Positions 23,176-31,811 are shown, numbered from the stretch's first letter. The stretch: DNA of 40,157 nt from Oscillospiraceae bacterium (GCA_015068135.1 SVLB01000026.1:1-40157), one strand, 5' to 3'. Numbers and translations: made by a program. The notes: generated from the letters alone by a model not told the origin.

Positions 23176-25239
23176 ATGTACACTGCTAACTCTATCCGTA
23201 ATATCTGTTTGCTGGGCCACAGCGGCAGCGGCAAGACCGCCCTGGCTGAGAGCCTGCTTTATATGACCGGCGCTATTGTCCGTATGGGCAAGAACGCAGA
23301 CGGCAATACCGTTTGCGACTATGACCCTGAGGAAGTTCGCCGCAATATCTCCATCTCCACTTCCGTGGTGCCCCTGGAGTATAAGAATGTAAAGATCAAT
23401 TTGCTGGATACCCCCGGTGGCTTTGACTTCTCCGGTGCTGTGGTGGAGGCTCTGCGTGCCGCTGATGCCGCGATCCTGGTTTGCTCCGCTAAGGACGGCA
23501 TTACCGTTGGCTTCGAGAAGGCCTGGAAGTATTGCGAAGAGCGCAATATGCCCCGCTTCATTTACATTTCCAAGGTAGACGAGGATAACTCCGACTACAA
23601 TGCTACTTACGAGGCTCTGCGTGCCAAGTACGGCAACAAGGTCGCCCCTGTTGTGGTTCCCATTTGGGATGCCAGCAAGAAGATCACCGGCATCATCGAT
23701 GTGCTCAATAAGCGTGCATACGAGATGCAGAATCTCAAGCGTGTAGAGATCGCTGTTCCTGAAGACAAGCTTTCTGTCATCGAGGAGTTCAATGATGCGC
23801 TGAAGGAGTCCGTTGCTGAGACCAGCGAGGAGCTTATGGACAAGTTCTTCGGCGGTGAGGACTTCACCTACGCTGAAATGATCAAGGGTATGCACACCGG
23901 CGTTCTGGACCACACTATGTACCCTGTGCTGTGCGGCTCCGGTGTGAACTGCCTGGGCAGCCTTATGCTCATGGACCATATCATCGATTTGCTTCCCAAC
24001 CCCGTAGAGGGCAACTATCACAAGGCCACCCTGGCTGACGGAACCACTGAGGAATTCGTGGTTTCTCCCGGCGGCGTTCCCTCGGCTTTCGTTTGGAAGA
24101 CCGTTTCCGATCAGTACGGCAAGTACTCCTTCATTAAGGTCCTGTCCGGTGAGATCACTGCTGATACCTCTCTGGTCAACGCCCGTACCGGCGAGACCGA
24201 GAAGTTGGGCCGTCTGTACGCCATGTGCGGTAAGAAGGCCAATGAGGTCAAGAGCCTTTCCTGCGGTGACATCGGTGCCATCGGCAAGATGGACAAGGTC
24301 AAGACCGGCGATACCCTGTGCGATCCCCGTAAGGTGGTCAGCCTGAAGGGCCTGCCCTATGCTCCCGCAGTGTACTCCATGGCTATCTCTCCCAAGACCA
24401 AGGGTCAGGAAGACAAGGTCGGTGCAGGCCTGAACCGTTTGAACGAGGAAGATCCCTCCTTCAACGTGGTCAACAATGCTGAGACCAAGCAGATCGTTAT
24501 CTCCGGTACCGGTGATCAGCACCTGGATGTGCTGGTTTCCAAGCTGAAGTCCCGCTTCGGTGTGGATGCTGTGCTGAGCCCTGCAAAGGTTGCTTACCGT
24601 GAGAAGATCAAGAAGAAGGTAGAGGCCCACGGCCGTCACAAGAAGCAGACCGGCGGCTCCGGTCAGTTCGGTGACGTATGGGTCCGCTTCGAGCCCCAGG
24701 AGGAGCAGGATGAGCTGATTTTCGCTGAGGAAGTCTTCGGCGGCTCTGTGCCTAAGAACTTCTACCCCGCTGTTGAAAAGGGTATCCAGGAAGCTGTACA
24801 GAAGGGCCCCCTGGCCGGCTATCCCATGGTCGGTCTGAAGGCTGTTCTGTACGATGGCTCCTACCACCCCGTTGACTCCAACGAAATGGCCTTTAAGCTG
24901 GCCGCTATCCTGGCCTTCAAGGAGGCTATGCCCAACGCCAATCCCACCCTGCTGGAGCCCATTGGCGCCCTGGCCGTTTCCGTGCCTGAGCAGTACGTAG
25001 GCGATGTGATGGGCGATCTGTCCAAGCGTCGTGGCCGTCCCATGGGCATGACCCCCGATGCCGATGGCAATACTGTCATCGAGGCTGAGGTTCCCATGGC
25101 TGAAATGAGCTCCTACGCCATTGACCTGCGTGCTATGACCCAGGCCCGTGGTTCCTATACCCTGGAGTTTGTCCGCTACGAGGAGGTCCCCAAGGCCAAC
25201 CAGCAGAAGATCATCGACGAGGCTAAGAGCGAAGAGTAA
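23176..25239 (+). CDS. EF-G-like translational GTPase (FusA paralogue)
   Basis: Encodes 687 residues, full EF-G length. The G domain has GHSGSGKT (P-loop, residues 14-21) instead of the AHIDAGKTT of the main EF-G, DTPGG (G3) and SKVDED in place of NKxD. Domains II-V follow, with KKQTGGSGQFGDVWVRFEP in domain IV and PIGALAVSVPEQYVGDVMGDLSKRRG in domain V. These changes mark it as the second EF-G-like group seen in many Clostridia and actinobacteria, not the canonical translocase; the role (ribosome recycling, stress, or translocation) is open. ATG 23176 follows AAAGGAG by about 12 bases. The gene stands alone, between its own promoter and terminator. Its codon use (GCT, GTT, CGT rich) suggests high expression. 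Confidence 0.9.
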   Translation: MYTANSIRNICLLGHSGSGKTALAESLLYMTGAIVRMGKNADGNTVCDYDPEEVRRNISISTSVVPLEYKNVKINLLDTPGGFDFSGAVVEALRAADAAILVCSAKDGITVGFEKAWKYCEERNMPRFIYISKVDEDNSDYNATYEALRAKYGNKVAPVVVPIWDASKKITGIIDVLNKRAYEMQNLKRVEIAVPEDKLSVIEEFNDALKESVAETSEELMDKFFGGEDFTYAEMIKGMHTGVLDHTMYPVLCGSGVNCLGSLMLMDHIIDLLPNPVEGNYHKATLADGTTEEFVVSPGGVPSAFVWKTVSDQYGKYSFIKVLSGEITADTSLVNARTGETEKLGRLYAMCGKKANEVKSLSCGDIGAIGKMDKVKTGDTLCDPRKVVSLKGLPYAPAVYSMAISPKTKGQEDKVGAGLNRLNEEDPSFNVVNNAETKQIVISGTGDQHLDVLVSKLKSRFGVDAVLSPAKVAYREKIKKKVEAHGRHKKQTGGSGQFGDVWVRFEPQEEQDELIFAEEVFGGSVPKNFYPAVEKGIQEAVQKGPLAGYPMVGLKAVLYDGSYHPVDSNEMAFKLAAILAFKEAMPNANPTLLEPIGALAVSVPEQYVGDVMGDLSKRRGRPMGMTPDADGNTVIEAEVPMAEMSSYAIDLRAMTQARGSYTLEFVRYEEVPKANQQKIIDEAKSEE

Positions 25240-25253
25240 TTAAAGAATTGACA

Positions 25254-25295
25254 AGCCCCGCGATCCCGGACGAGCCGGGATCGCGGGGCTGTTTT
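25254..25295 (+). terminator. Terminator after the EF-G-like gene
   Basis: A perfect 16-bp GC-rich stem (25254-25269 with 25275-25290) followed by GTTTTG. Confidence 0.9.
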
Positions 25296-25311
25296 GTATG
25301 TAGGGGACGTC

Positions 25312-25977
25312 TTATTTGCCGGGATTGCTGAGGATCATGTAGTCGTAGGCGTCCAAAACCCGGTTGTTCATTTCCTTGTGCAGCTGCAAAACTGTTTTAC
25401 GTTTCTTTTGCTGGATAGCCTCCAGGATCTTCCGGTACAGCGGCAAGGTCTTCAGCTTTTCAGCGGAATAGAAATTATCATACAGGCACAAAAACACATT
25501 GATCCGTTTCAGCACCCCTTCGGCGATCTCATCCAAATAAGGATTGGCGGCCTTGTGAATGATCAAATAGAAAAAGTCGTAAATTGCTGTCAGATAGTCT
25601 CCAAAATCATAGTTGCGGAAGGCAGATTCCTGACGATCCAGACAGGCGGACAGCTCGGCCAGGTCCGTTTCTGTGTAGGTATCGATGGTCAGCTCCAAAG
25701 CATGACTAAGCAGCATTCCACGCAGAGAATAGATCTGCCGGATCTGATTGTGAGAGAATTGTGCCACACGGGCACTGCGGTTAGGTGATAACACCACATA
25801 GCCGTCCTGGCTCAGTTGCTGCAGCGCTACCCGGACTGGACTGCGGCCCAGCGCCAATGCACCGCACAAATAGCTCTCCGTCAGCACATTCCCCGGCTTC
25901 AGGGCCTGTTTGGCAATAGCGGTTTTTATTTTCAAATAGGCATCCATAGCGGGTGTGCCTGGCTTTAATCCGTTCAT
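25312..25977 (-). CDS. GntR-family regulator with FCD domain
   Basis: Encodes 221 residues. The winged helix occupies about 10-75, with the typical GntR pattern LTESYLCGALALGRSPVRVALQQLSQDGYVVLSPNRSARV. An FCD ligand-binding domain of helices follows (LRGMLLSHALELTI, DFFYLIIHKAANPYL, LHKEMNNRVLDAYDYM). FCD members usually respond to small carboxylates or related metabolites bound with a metal. ATG 25977 follows GGAGAG. It is divergent from the opine-dehydrogenase-family gene and shares a promoter region with palindromes, so it probably controls that gene and itself (inference). Confidence 0.9.
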   Translation of the reverse strand: MNGLKPGTPAMDAYLKIKTAIAKQALKPGNVLTESYLCGALALGRSPVRVALQQLSQDGYVVLSPNRSARVAQFSHNQIRQIYSLRGMLLSHALELTIDTYTETDLAELSACLDRQESAFRNYDFGDYLTAIYDFFYLIIHKAANPYLDEIAEGVLKRINVFLCLYDNFYSAEKLKTLPLYRKILEAIQQKKRKTVLQLHKEMNNRVLDAYDYMILSNPGK

Positions 25978-26009
25978 AAGAATCTCTCCGTTTTGTGAAT
26001 TCTAATTCT

Positions 26010-26015
26010 ATTATA
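26010..26015 (-). promoter_or_regulatory. -10 box of the GntR-family gene
   Basis: A perfect minus-strand TATAAT lies about 33 bases before the start. The -35 is unclear. The palindrome TTTCC-ATTT-GGAAA (26024-26037) lies in the expected -35 region and may bind the regulator. Confidence 0.45.
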
Positions 26016-26057
26016 GCATAATTTTTCCATTTGGAAACAATTATTTTCGAAAACATA

Positions 26058-26105
26058 TTGACATCTGTCAAAGGAAAAACTATACTGATAATTGTCCATC
26101 AATTA
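26058..26105 (+). promoter_or_regulatory. Promoter and candidate operators of the opine-dehydrogenase gene
   Basis: TTGACA (26058-26063), 17-base spacer, TATACT (26081-26086). Two palindromes overlap the control region: TTGACATCTGTCAA (26058-26071) across the -35, and TAATTG-tccat-CAATTA (26089-26105) at about +1. Either suits a dimeric GntR repressor. Confidence 0.7.
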
Positions 26106-26143
26106 AACGTAACTTGTTCGACAATCTCAGGAGGTATATGATT

Positions 26144-27259
26144 ATGGCAATAAAGAGAATCTGTATCATGGGCGGTGGCAACGGCGGTTTTGCGGCTGCT
26201 GCGGACCTGACTCAGCGCGGCTATGAGATCACGCTCTACGAAGACCCCAAGTTTGCCGCATCCATTGCAGGCATCGCGGAGAGCAAGACCATCGTCTTGA
26301 AGGAAAAGGGGGAGACCATCGGAAGTGTAAAGCTTCATAAAGTCACCACTGACCTTGCCGATGCACTGTCCGATGTGGACCTAATCATGCCCATCTCCCC
26401 GGCCTTTGCCCAGGAGACTGTTGCCAAGACCCTGACCCCGCATCTCAGAGACGGTATGATCATCTTCCTTTGCCCCGGCAGCTGCGGCGGCGGTTTGGTA
26501 TATGCCAAGATTTTCCATGATGCCGGTGTCCATAATAAAGTAAAGATCTGTGAGATCAGTACGCTGCCCTACGCCACCCGCAAGGATGGTGATGCAGTTA
26601 ATATCATGCTCCGCACGCCTGTGCTGTGGTTCGCTGCTTTCCCTGCGAAGTATACCCAGGAACTGTTTGAGCTGGTAGATCCCCTGTTCCCCGGCATCAC
26701 CCCCATGACCGATGTACTGGAGACGGCTCTGAATAACGGCAATATTGACAGTCATCCCACGCCCGTTGTTCTCAATGCCGGTAAGATCGACCACCTGAAG
26801 CCCGGTGAAGTCCACTACCACTACAAAGATGGCATTTCTCCCGCTGTTGCACAGGTCGTTGAGAAGGTCAGCCGTGAGCGTATGGCCGTCTGTGAGGCCC
26901 TGGGCTACAAGCCAATCCATATTTTGGAAAGACTTGCCGTGACCGGTTATTGCCCTCCGGCAGAGGATCTGTACACCGCTTACCGCGGCTCCGTTGGCAT
27001 TTTTATGGATATTTCCGGCCCCAATGACCTGTCCGGACGTTACCTTACCGAGGATGCGCCCTGCTCGTTGGTGTTCTGCGCCAACCTGGCACGGGCCCTG
27101 GGGGTGAAGACACCTCTGATGGATTCGGTTACTTACCTGGCTTCCGCTCTGCGGAACGAAGACTATTGGGTCACAGGCCGTACCCTGGAAAAGGTTGGCC
27201 TGGAGGGCATGACCGGACCCGAAATGCGGCAGTTCGTCATGGAAGGCTATAAAGACTAA
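26144..27259 (+). CDS. NAD(P)-dependent opine (octopine/nopaline) dehydrogenase family
   Basis: Encodes 371 residues from ATG 26144, nine bases after CAGGAGG; ATG 26138 is too close. The N-terminal Rossmann domain starts ICIMGGGNGGFAAAADLTQRGYEITLYE. The C-terminal part has the helical family fold with NGNIDSHPTPVVLNAGKI, where the His-containing loop corresponds to the catalytic region, and YHYKDGISPAVAQVVEKVSRERM. Family members reductively join an amino acid and a 2-oxo acid, or oxidise such compounds. The substrate here is unknown. The pairing with a GntR/FCD regulator suggests an inducible catabolic gene. It is followed by a 19-bp terminator. Confidence 0.87.
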   Translation: MAIKRICIMGGGNGGFAAAADLTQRGYEITLYEDPKFAASIAGIAESKTIVLKEKGETIGSVKLHKVTTDLADALSDVDLIMPISPAFAQETVAKTLTPHLRDGMIIFLCPGSCGGGLVYAKIFHDAGVHNKVKICEISTLPYATRKDGDAVNIMLRTPVLWFAAFPAKYTQELFELVDPLFPGITPMTDVLETALNNGNIDSHPTPVVLNAGKIDHLKPGEVHYHYKDGISPAVAQVVEKVSRERMAVCEALGYKPIHILERLAVTGYCPPAEDLYTAYRGSVGIFMDISGPNDLSGRYLTEDAPCSLVFCANLARALGVKTPLMDSVTYLASALRNEDYWVTGRTLEKVGLEGMTGPEMRQFVMEGYKD

Positions 27260-27287
27260 TTTGACAATTCTGAATGATAAAGGATCC

Positions 27288-27331
27288 ATTGCCGGTATGG
27301 ACACAGCCCTGTGTCCATACCGGCAATTTTG
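27288..27331 (+). terminator. Terminator after the opine-dehydrogenase gene
   Basis: Arms 27288-27306 and 27309-27327 are perfect 19-base inverted copies with a two-base centre, followed by TTTT. Unusually long for a terminator stem. Confidence 0.8.
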
Positions 27332-27360
27332 GCGATCCGAAGGTACGCTTTTGCTATGAA

Positions 27361-27460
27361 AAGCTCTTGAGGAGCATCCCTACGGAATCCGCCGAACCTT
27401 GTAGGGACTGCCGTCCCCGGCAGTCCGTTCCGCGAAGCGGCAGTTCGGACTAAGGGCAAG
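27361..27460. repeat. GC-rich palindromic intergenic sequence
   Basis: Contains GGACTGCC-gtcccc-GGCAGTCC (27405-27426) and CCGC-gaa-GCGG just after it, flanked by CGAAC/GTTCG. It looks like a REP-type dispersed element. The rest of the 300-base gap contains only the next promoter. Confidence 0.4.
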
Positions 27461-27488
27461 ATTGTGTCAAAATAAGCAAGAATAAGGA

Positions 27489-27517
27489 TTGCTTTTCTCG
27501 TAGGATACCGATATAAT
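27489..27517 (+). promoter_or_regulatory. Promoter of the Gfo/Idh/MocA oxidoreductase gene
   Basis: TTGCTT (27489-27494), 17-base spacer, TATAAT (27512-27517). Confidence 0.75.
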
Positions 27518-27558
27518 GAGATTAGTAGAAAAGCAAGAAAACTCTATAGGAGGTCATT

Positions 27559-28848
27559 ATGAAGCAGCTGAGTGTGATCGTGATCGGTGCGGGCAATCGG
27601 GGAGAGCGGTATGCTCTTCATATGTGCGAAATGCCGGAGAAGTACAAGATCGTGGGTGTGGCAGATCCCGATCCTGCCCGTCAGCGGTATTTTATGGAGC
27701 ACTACGGAGTCCCGGCTGAGGGGTGCTACAGCTCCTGGGAGGAGATCCTGGCACAACCTAAATTTGCAGACATTGCCGTGATCGCAACGGTGGATAATAT
27801 GCACTACGAGCCTGCTTTGCGGGCGATTGATAAGGGGTACGATCTGCTCCTGGAAAAGCCTGTGGCCCCCAATGCCCAGGAGTGTGCGGATATCGCTAAG
27901 GCTGCCCGTGATAAGGGTGTAACGGTTTTGGTTTGCCATGTGCTGCGGTATACGCCTTTCTATGGCAAGGTAAAGGAGCTGCTTCTGTCTGGCGCAGTGG
28001 GCGAGGTGACCTCTGTTGATTTGGTGGAGGGCGTGGGGAACGTTCACTTCAGCCACAGCTTTGTTCGCGGCAACTGGCACAATACTTCCTTTAGTGCGCC
28101 CATGCTCTTAGCAAAATGCTGCCATGACCTGGATATCGTCCAGTGGCTGTTGGATAAGCCCTGCCAGCAGGTATCTTCCTTTGGCAGCCTGACCCATTTT
28201 ACCCCGGAAAATGCCCCCGAGGGCGCTCCTGTGCGTTGCTCCGATAACAATTGCCCCGTGGGGGAGACCTGCCCCTATAACTGCATCAAGCATTATCATG
28301 ATTTCAAGACCAATGTCCGCAGATCCATCATTACCAAGGGTATTGCCAAGGATCACGGAGAAGCTACCGATGCAGAAGTGATGGAGGCCCTGCGTACTAC
28401 CGATTATGGTCTGTGTGTGTACCATGCCCATAATAATATGGTGGACCATCAGGTGGTGAGCATGGAATTTGCCGGCGGTATTACCGCGGTCCTGACTATG
28501 AACGCCTTCAATAAGGGCGGTCGCTACATCCGTATTTACGGCACCAAGGGCGAATTGTTTGCCCATATGAAGGATGCCGAGATCCAAATTTATGATTTTG
28601 AGACCAAGCAGACCACCTTCGTGCCGGTGCTGAAGACGGAAGAGAGCATCAACGGCGGTCACGGCGGCGGCGATGAAGGCATCATCAAGGAGATGTACGA
28701 GTACTTCTGCGGCACCTATACGGGTTATAAGGCTGCAGATATCCATACTTCCGTAAGAAACCACATGATCGGCTATGCCGCTGAGGAGGCACGGCTGAAT
28801 CATACGGTGGTGGATGTGCAAAAATACACAGAAAGCTACGGACTGTAA
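27559..28848 (+). CDS. Gfo/Idh/MocA-family NAD(P)-dependent oxidoreductase
   Basis: Encodes 429 residues. The N-terminal Rossmann domain has VIVIGAGNRGERYALHM and the family signature EKPVAPNAQECADIAKAA, with the catalytic-type Lys of EKP. The C-terminal alpha/beta domain contains KCCHDLDIVQWLL, the conserved His-Asp pair region that positions sugar or inositol substrates. An insertion with four Cys (CSDNNCPVGETCPYNC, about residues 230-250) is unusual and might bind a metal. ATG 27559 follows TAGGAGG. It is a single gene with its own promoter. The substrate, probably a sugar or sugar acid, is unknown; linkage to the opine-dehydrogenase gene upstream may be coincidental. Confidence 0.9.
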   Translation: MKQLSVIVIGAGNRGERYALHMCEMPEKYKIVGVADPDPARQRYFMEHYGVPAEGCYSSWEEILAQPKFADIAVIATVDNMHYEPALRAIDKGYDLLLEKPVAPNAQECADIAKAARDKGVTVLVCHVLRYTPFYGKVKELLLSGAVGEVTSVDLVEGVGNVHFSHSFVRGNWHNTSFSAPMLLAKCCHDLDIVQWLLDKPCQQVSSFGSLTHFTPENAPEGAPVRCSDNNCPVGETCPYNCIKHYHDFKTNVRRSIITKGIAKDHGEATDAEVMEALRTTDYGLCVYHAHNNMVDHQVVSMEFAGGITAVLTMNAFNKGGRYIRIYGTKGELFAHMKDAEIQIYDFETKQTTFVPVLKTEESINGGHGGGDEGIIKEMYEYFCGTYTGYKAADIHTSVRNHMIGYAAEEARLNHTVVDVQKYTESYGL

Positions 28849-28860
28849 TCCATAAAGAAT

Positions 28861-29033
28861 CCGCCTAAGGGCGGCCTCGCATAGGGATTGATACGCTCCA
28901 AACCGGATATTTTCCCGCAATACTTCGTTAAAAATTTATGTATTTCAAAATTGACGGCTGTTGCTATGGGGAAAAAGATTCATTCAAAACCGTATCAATC
29001 CCTATGTGAGTCCGCCCAAGGGCGGATTTTTTT
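28861..29033 (+). repeat. Long palindromic element ending in a terminator (MITE-like)
   Basis: Two 16-base exact inverted copies (28880-28895 and 28991-29006) extend outward, allowing G-U and one mismatch, to about 28 pairs. Each is flanked by its own CCGCC/GGCGG hairpin (28861-28874; 29012-29025); the right one is followed by seven T and forms a terminator. Inner arms also pair (TTTTCCC with GGGGAAAA, and CGTTAA with TTGACG), so the whole 170 bases can fold as one rod. It may be a miniature inverted-repeat element or a structured 3' region. Confidence 0.6.
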
Positions 29034-29057
29034 GTTGTAGAAATAGGGGAAACGATA

Positions 29058-29066
29058 TGGTATAAT
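29058..29066 (+). promoter_or_regulatory. Extended -10 promoter of the rsmF-like gene
   Basis: TGGTATAAT at 29058-29066, about 25 bases before the start codon. No convincing -35 at proper spacing. Confidence 0.45.
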
Positions 29067-29093
29067 GAATCAAATCCTGAAAGGAGCCTTATT

Positions 29094-30383
29094 ATGCTTC
29101 CTGAATTGTTTTTAGCCCGGATGCAGCTTCAGCTGGGGGAGGAGTATCCTGCTTTTTTAGAATCTTTGGAACGCCCCAGAGCGGTAGCACTGCGGTTTAA
29201 TCCCTTAAAAGGGTCTGCGCCTGCGCTGGATTTTGTTGGTGAGAATGTGCCTTGGGAGCCTATGGGCTATTATTATGACCCGGAAGCCCGGCCCGGTCTG
29301 CACCCTTACCATGAGGCGGGCGTATACTATTTGCAGGAGGCCAGTGCCATGTCGGCGGTGGCTTTGCTGGACCCGCAGCCCGGTGAACGGATCTGCGACC
29401 TTTGTGCGGCCCCCGGAGGAAAATCCACCCAAATTGCGGGGCGTATGGCAGGGGAGGGGTTCTTGCTCTGCAATGAGTATAGCCCCAAGCGGGCGAAGAT
29501 CCTCAGCCAAAATATTGAGAGAATGGGGATCCCCAACGCCCTGGTCACCAATGAAACGCCTCAAAGACTGGCCCAGGCATATCCTGGCTTTTTTGACCGG
29601 GTACTGATCGATGCCCCCTGCTCCGGAGAAGGGATGTTCCGCAAGGAGGAGGCGGCAGTGTCGGACTGGAGCCAGGAAACTGTGCAGATGTGCGCCCAGC
29701 GGCAGGGGGAGATCCTGGAATCGGGGGCAGAACTGGTCCGTCCGGGAGGCAGACTGGTCTATTCCACCTGTACCTTTGCCCCGGAGGAAAATGAAGGGGT
29801 GATCCGGCAGTTCTTGCAGGCTCATCCGGAGTTTACCCCGGAACCGATTGAGGCGCCCTGGTTCACACCCGGTCCCGACGGATCTTTCCGGATCTGGCCC
29901 CATAAGGTTTTGGGGGAGGGGCATTTTGCGGCAGTCCTGAGAAAAACAGATGGGAAAGCACATGAAGTTTCCTTTGCTGAGGAAAGTCCGGTTCCTAAGG
30001 AATGGTCGGACTTTGCAAAAGAGCAGGAAATTTTCCTGCCGGAGGGAAAAGCGGTACTTTTCGGAACAACCCTGTTTTGGGCGCCTGTACAGATGCCCCA
30101 GATCCGGGGGCTGAAGGTCCTGCGGCCTGGCCTGGAGCTGGGAGAGCTGAAAAAGGGGCGCTTTGAACCTGCCCATGCCCTTGCTTTGTGGCTGAGGCCC
30201 AACGAAAAAACCCTTTGCCTTCCCTGGGACAGCAAGGAACTGAAGGCATACCTTCATGGAGAGGCACTGCCCTGGAACAAGCGGGGCTGGTGCACCGTCA
30301 GTGCCGATGGCTATACCATTGGCTGGGGCAAGGGCGACGGAACGATGCTAAAGAATCATTACCCCAAAGGTTTACGCAGGTAA
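29094..30383 (+). CDS. rsmF: NOL1/NOP2/Sun-family rRNA cytosine-C5 methyltransferase (RsmF-like)
   Basis: Encodes 429 residues from ATG 29094 (AAAGGAG eight bases upstream). The S-adenosylmethionine-binding motif I is ICDLCAAPGGKSTQIAG. Motif IV DAPCSGEGMFRK and motif VI STCTF carry the two cysteines (releasing and catalytic). The ALRFNPLK stretch and QEASAMSAVALLDPQPGE are typical of bacterial Sun/RsmF proteins. A C-terminal PUA-like/RsmF extension (from about residue 290, RIWPHKVLGEGHFAAVLRK onward) supports RsmF, not RsmB. It probably modifies 16S or 23S rRNA; the exact position is not readable. Single gene. Confidence 0.9.
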   Translation: MLPELFLARMQLQLGEEYPAFLESLERPRAVALRFNPLKGSAPALDFVGENVPWEPMGYYYDPEARPGLHPYHEAGVYYLQEASAMSAVALLDPQPGERICDLCAAPGGKSTQIAGRMAGEGFLLCNEYSPKRAKILSQNIERMGIPNALVTNETPQRLAQAYPGFFDRVLIDAPCSGEGMFRKEEAAVSDWSQETVQMCAQRQGEILESGAELVRPGGRLVYSTCTFAPEENEGVIRQFLQAHPEFTPEPIEAPWFTPGPDGSFRIWPHKVLGEGHFAAVLRKTDGKAHEVSFAEESPVPKEWSDFAKEQEIFLPEGKAVLFGTTLFWAPVQMPQIRGLKVLRPGLELGELKKGRFEPAHALALWLRPNEKTLCLPWDSKELKAYLHGEALPWNKRGWCTVSADGYTIGWGKGDGTMLKNHYPKGLRR

Positions 30384-30409
30384 GAATTTTACGATTCTCA
30401 AAATTATAC

Positions 30410-30438
30410 TTTACATAATCTTACCAATGTGTTATACT
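30410..30438 (+). promoter_or_regulatory. Promoter of murA
   Basis: TTTACA (30410-30415), 17-base spacer, TATACT (30433-30438). The leader to the start is about 95 bases and includes a GGGC-aattt-GCCC hairpin (about 30495-30508). Confidence 0.65.
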
Positions 30439-30539
30439 TTATAAGGTTAAAAGTCTGCGAAAATGGCAGAAACCTGGAATTATGCTATGTTGTCGGGCAA
30501 TTTGGCCCGTTGAAATCTGTAGCAAGGAGTGAATGATCC

Positions 30540-31805
30540 TTGGCAAGATATGAAATTACCGGAGGTACTGCGCTGTCCGGCAGCGTCACCATCAGTGGCG
30601 CGAAGAATGCGGCGGTGGCGATTTTGCCTGCTGCTTTGCTGGTAGCCGGTAAATGCCGTGTGGAAAATGTGCCCGACATTTCCGATGTTCGGATCCTTTT
30701 GGACATTTTGGAGGACTTGGGTGCAAAGGTAGACCGCTTGGGTGAAGGCGTGGTGGAATTGGACTGTACCAATATCCACGATAAGGCCCCGGAGCCTAAG
30801 CTGGTTCGCAAAATGCGAGCAAGCTATTATCTTATGGGTGCCCTCCTCAGCCGGTTTGGCAAGGCAGAGGTGGCAATGCCCGGCGGATGCAATTTTGCCT
30901 CCCGCCCCATTGACCAGCATATCAAGGGCTTCCGCGCTTTGGGTGCTTTGGTCTATGAAAGCGAAGATTATGTGAGCCTGGAGCCCGGTCCCGATGGCCT
31001 GGCAGGCAACCGCGTGAGCCTGGATATGGCCAGCGTGGGTGCCACGGTGAATATTATGCTGGCGGCGACCCTGATCCCCGGTCAGACGGTGATCGGCAAT
31101 GCGGCGAAAGAGCCTCATATCGTGGACCTGGCAAACTTTTTGAACACCATGGGCGCGAGAATTTCCGGTGCCGGTACCGATACGGTGAAGATCCGCGGCG
31201 TTGAGACCCTGCGTGGCGGCACTTATGCCATTATCCCTGATCAGATCGAGGCCGGTACCTACCTGGCGGCAGTGGCTGTTGCGGGTGGTAATGTGCTGGT
31301 GCAGAACGTGATCCCGAAGCATATGGACTGCATCACCTCCAAGCTGGCAGAAATGGGCGCGAAGATCACCAATTATGATGATGCTATCCGCATCCAGTCC
31401 GCCGGACGGCTTCACAGCACCACGGTCAAGACCCGTCCCTATCCCGGCTTCCCCACAGATATGCAGGCGCAGATCTGTGTTTGCATGACGTTGGCATCCG
31501 GCATCAGCCGGCTTACCGAAAGTGTCTACGAGACCCGTTTCTTCGGTTATATTACCGAGCTTTCCGACATGGGTGCGGATATTTTGGTAAACGGAAAGAC
31601 TGCTGTGGTCACCGGCAAGGAAAAGCTGACCGGTGCGGTGGTTTGCGCTCACGACCTGCGGGCCGGTGCAGCACTGGTGATCGCGGGGCTTGCCGCGGAA
31701 GGCACCACCTATGTTGAAAACATCCACTTTATTGAGCGCGGATATGAACGCCTGGTGGAGAAGCTCACCGGCCTTGGCGCGAAGATCCGTAAGATCGAGG
31801 AGTAA
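30540..31805 (+). CDS. murA: UDP-N-acetylglucosamine 1-carboxyvinyltransferase
   Basis: Encodes 421 residues from TTG 30540, with AAGGAG ten bases upstream; the nearby ATG 30534 is out of frame. It transfers enolpyruvate from PEP to UDP-GlcNAc, the first committed step of peptidoglycan synthesis. Lys22-Asn23 of the SGAKNAA motif is present. The PEP-reacting Cys117 lies in MPGGCNFASRPIDQH, so the enzyme should be fosfomycin-sensitive by family rule. ASVGATVNIMLAA and DQIEAGTYLAAVAVAGG are further signatures. It is followed after six bases by the glycerophosphodiesterase gene. Firmicutes often have a second murA elsewhere. Confidence 0.96.
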   Translation: MARYEITGGTALSGSVTISGAKNAAVAILPAALLVAGKCRVENVPDISDVRILLDILEDLGAKVDRLGEGVVELDCTNIHDKAPEPKLVRKMRASYYLMGALLSRFGKAEVAMPGGCNFASRPIDQHIKGFRALGALVYESEDYVSLEPGPDGLAGNRVSLDMASVGATVNIMLAATLIPGQTVIGNAAKEPHIVDLANFLNTMGARISGAGTDTVKIRGVETLRGGTYAIIPDQIEAGTYLAAVAVAGGNVLVQNVIPKHMDCITSKLAEMGAKITNYDDAIRIQSAGRLHSTTVKTRPYPGFPTDMQAQICVCMTLASGISRLTESVYETRFFGYITELSDMGADILVNGKTAVVTGKEKLTGAVVCAHDLRAGAALVIAGLAAEGTTYVENIHFIERGYERLVEKLTGLGAKIRKIEE

Positions 31806-31811
31806 AGAGCT

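Noticed and set aside
23125-24867. 580-codon minus-strand frame opposite the EF-G-like gene
   Set aside because: Shadow of strongly biased codons; no domain, ribosome site or promoter.
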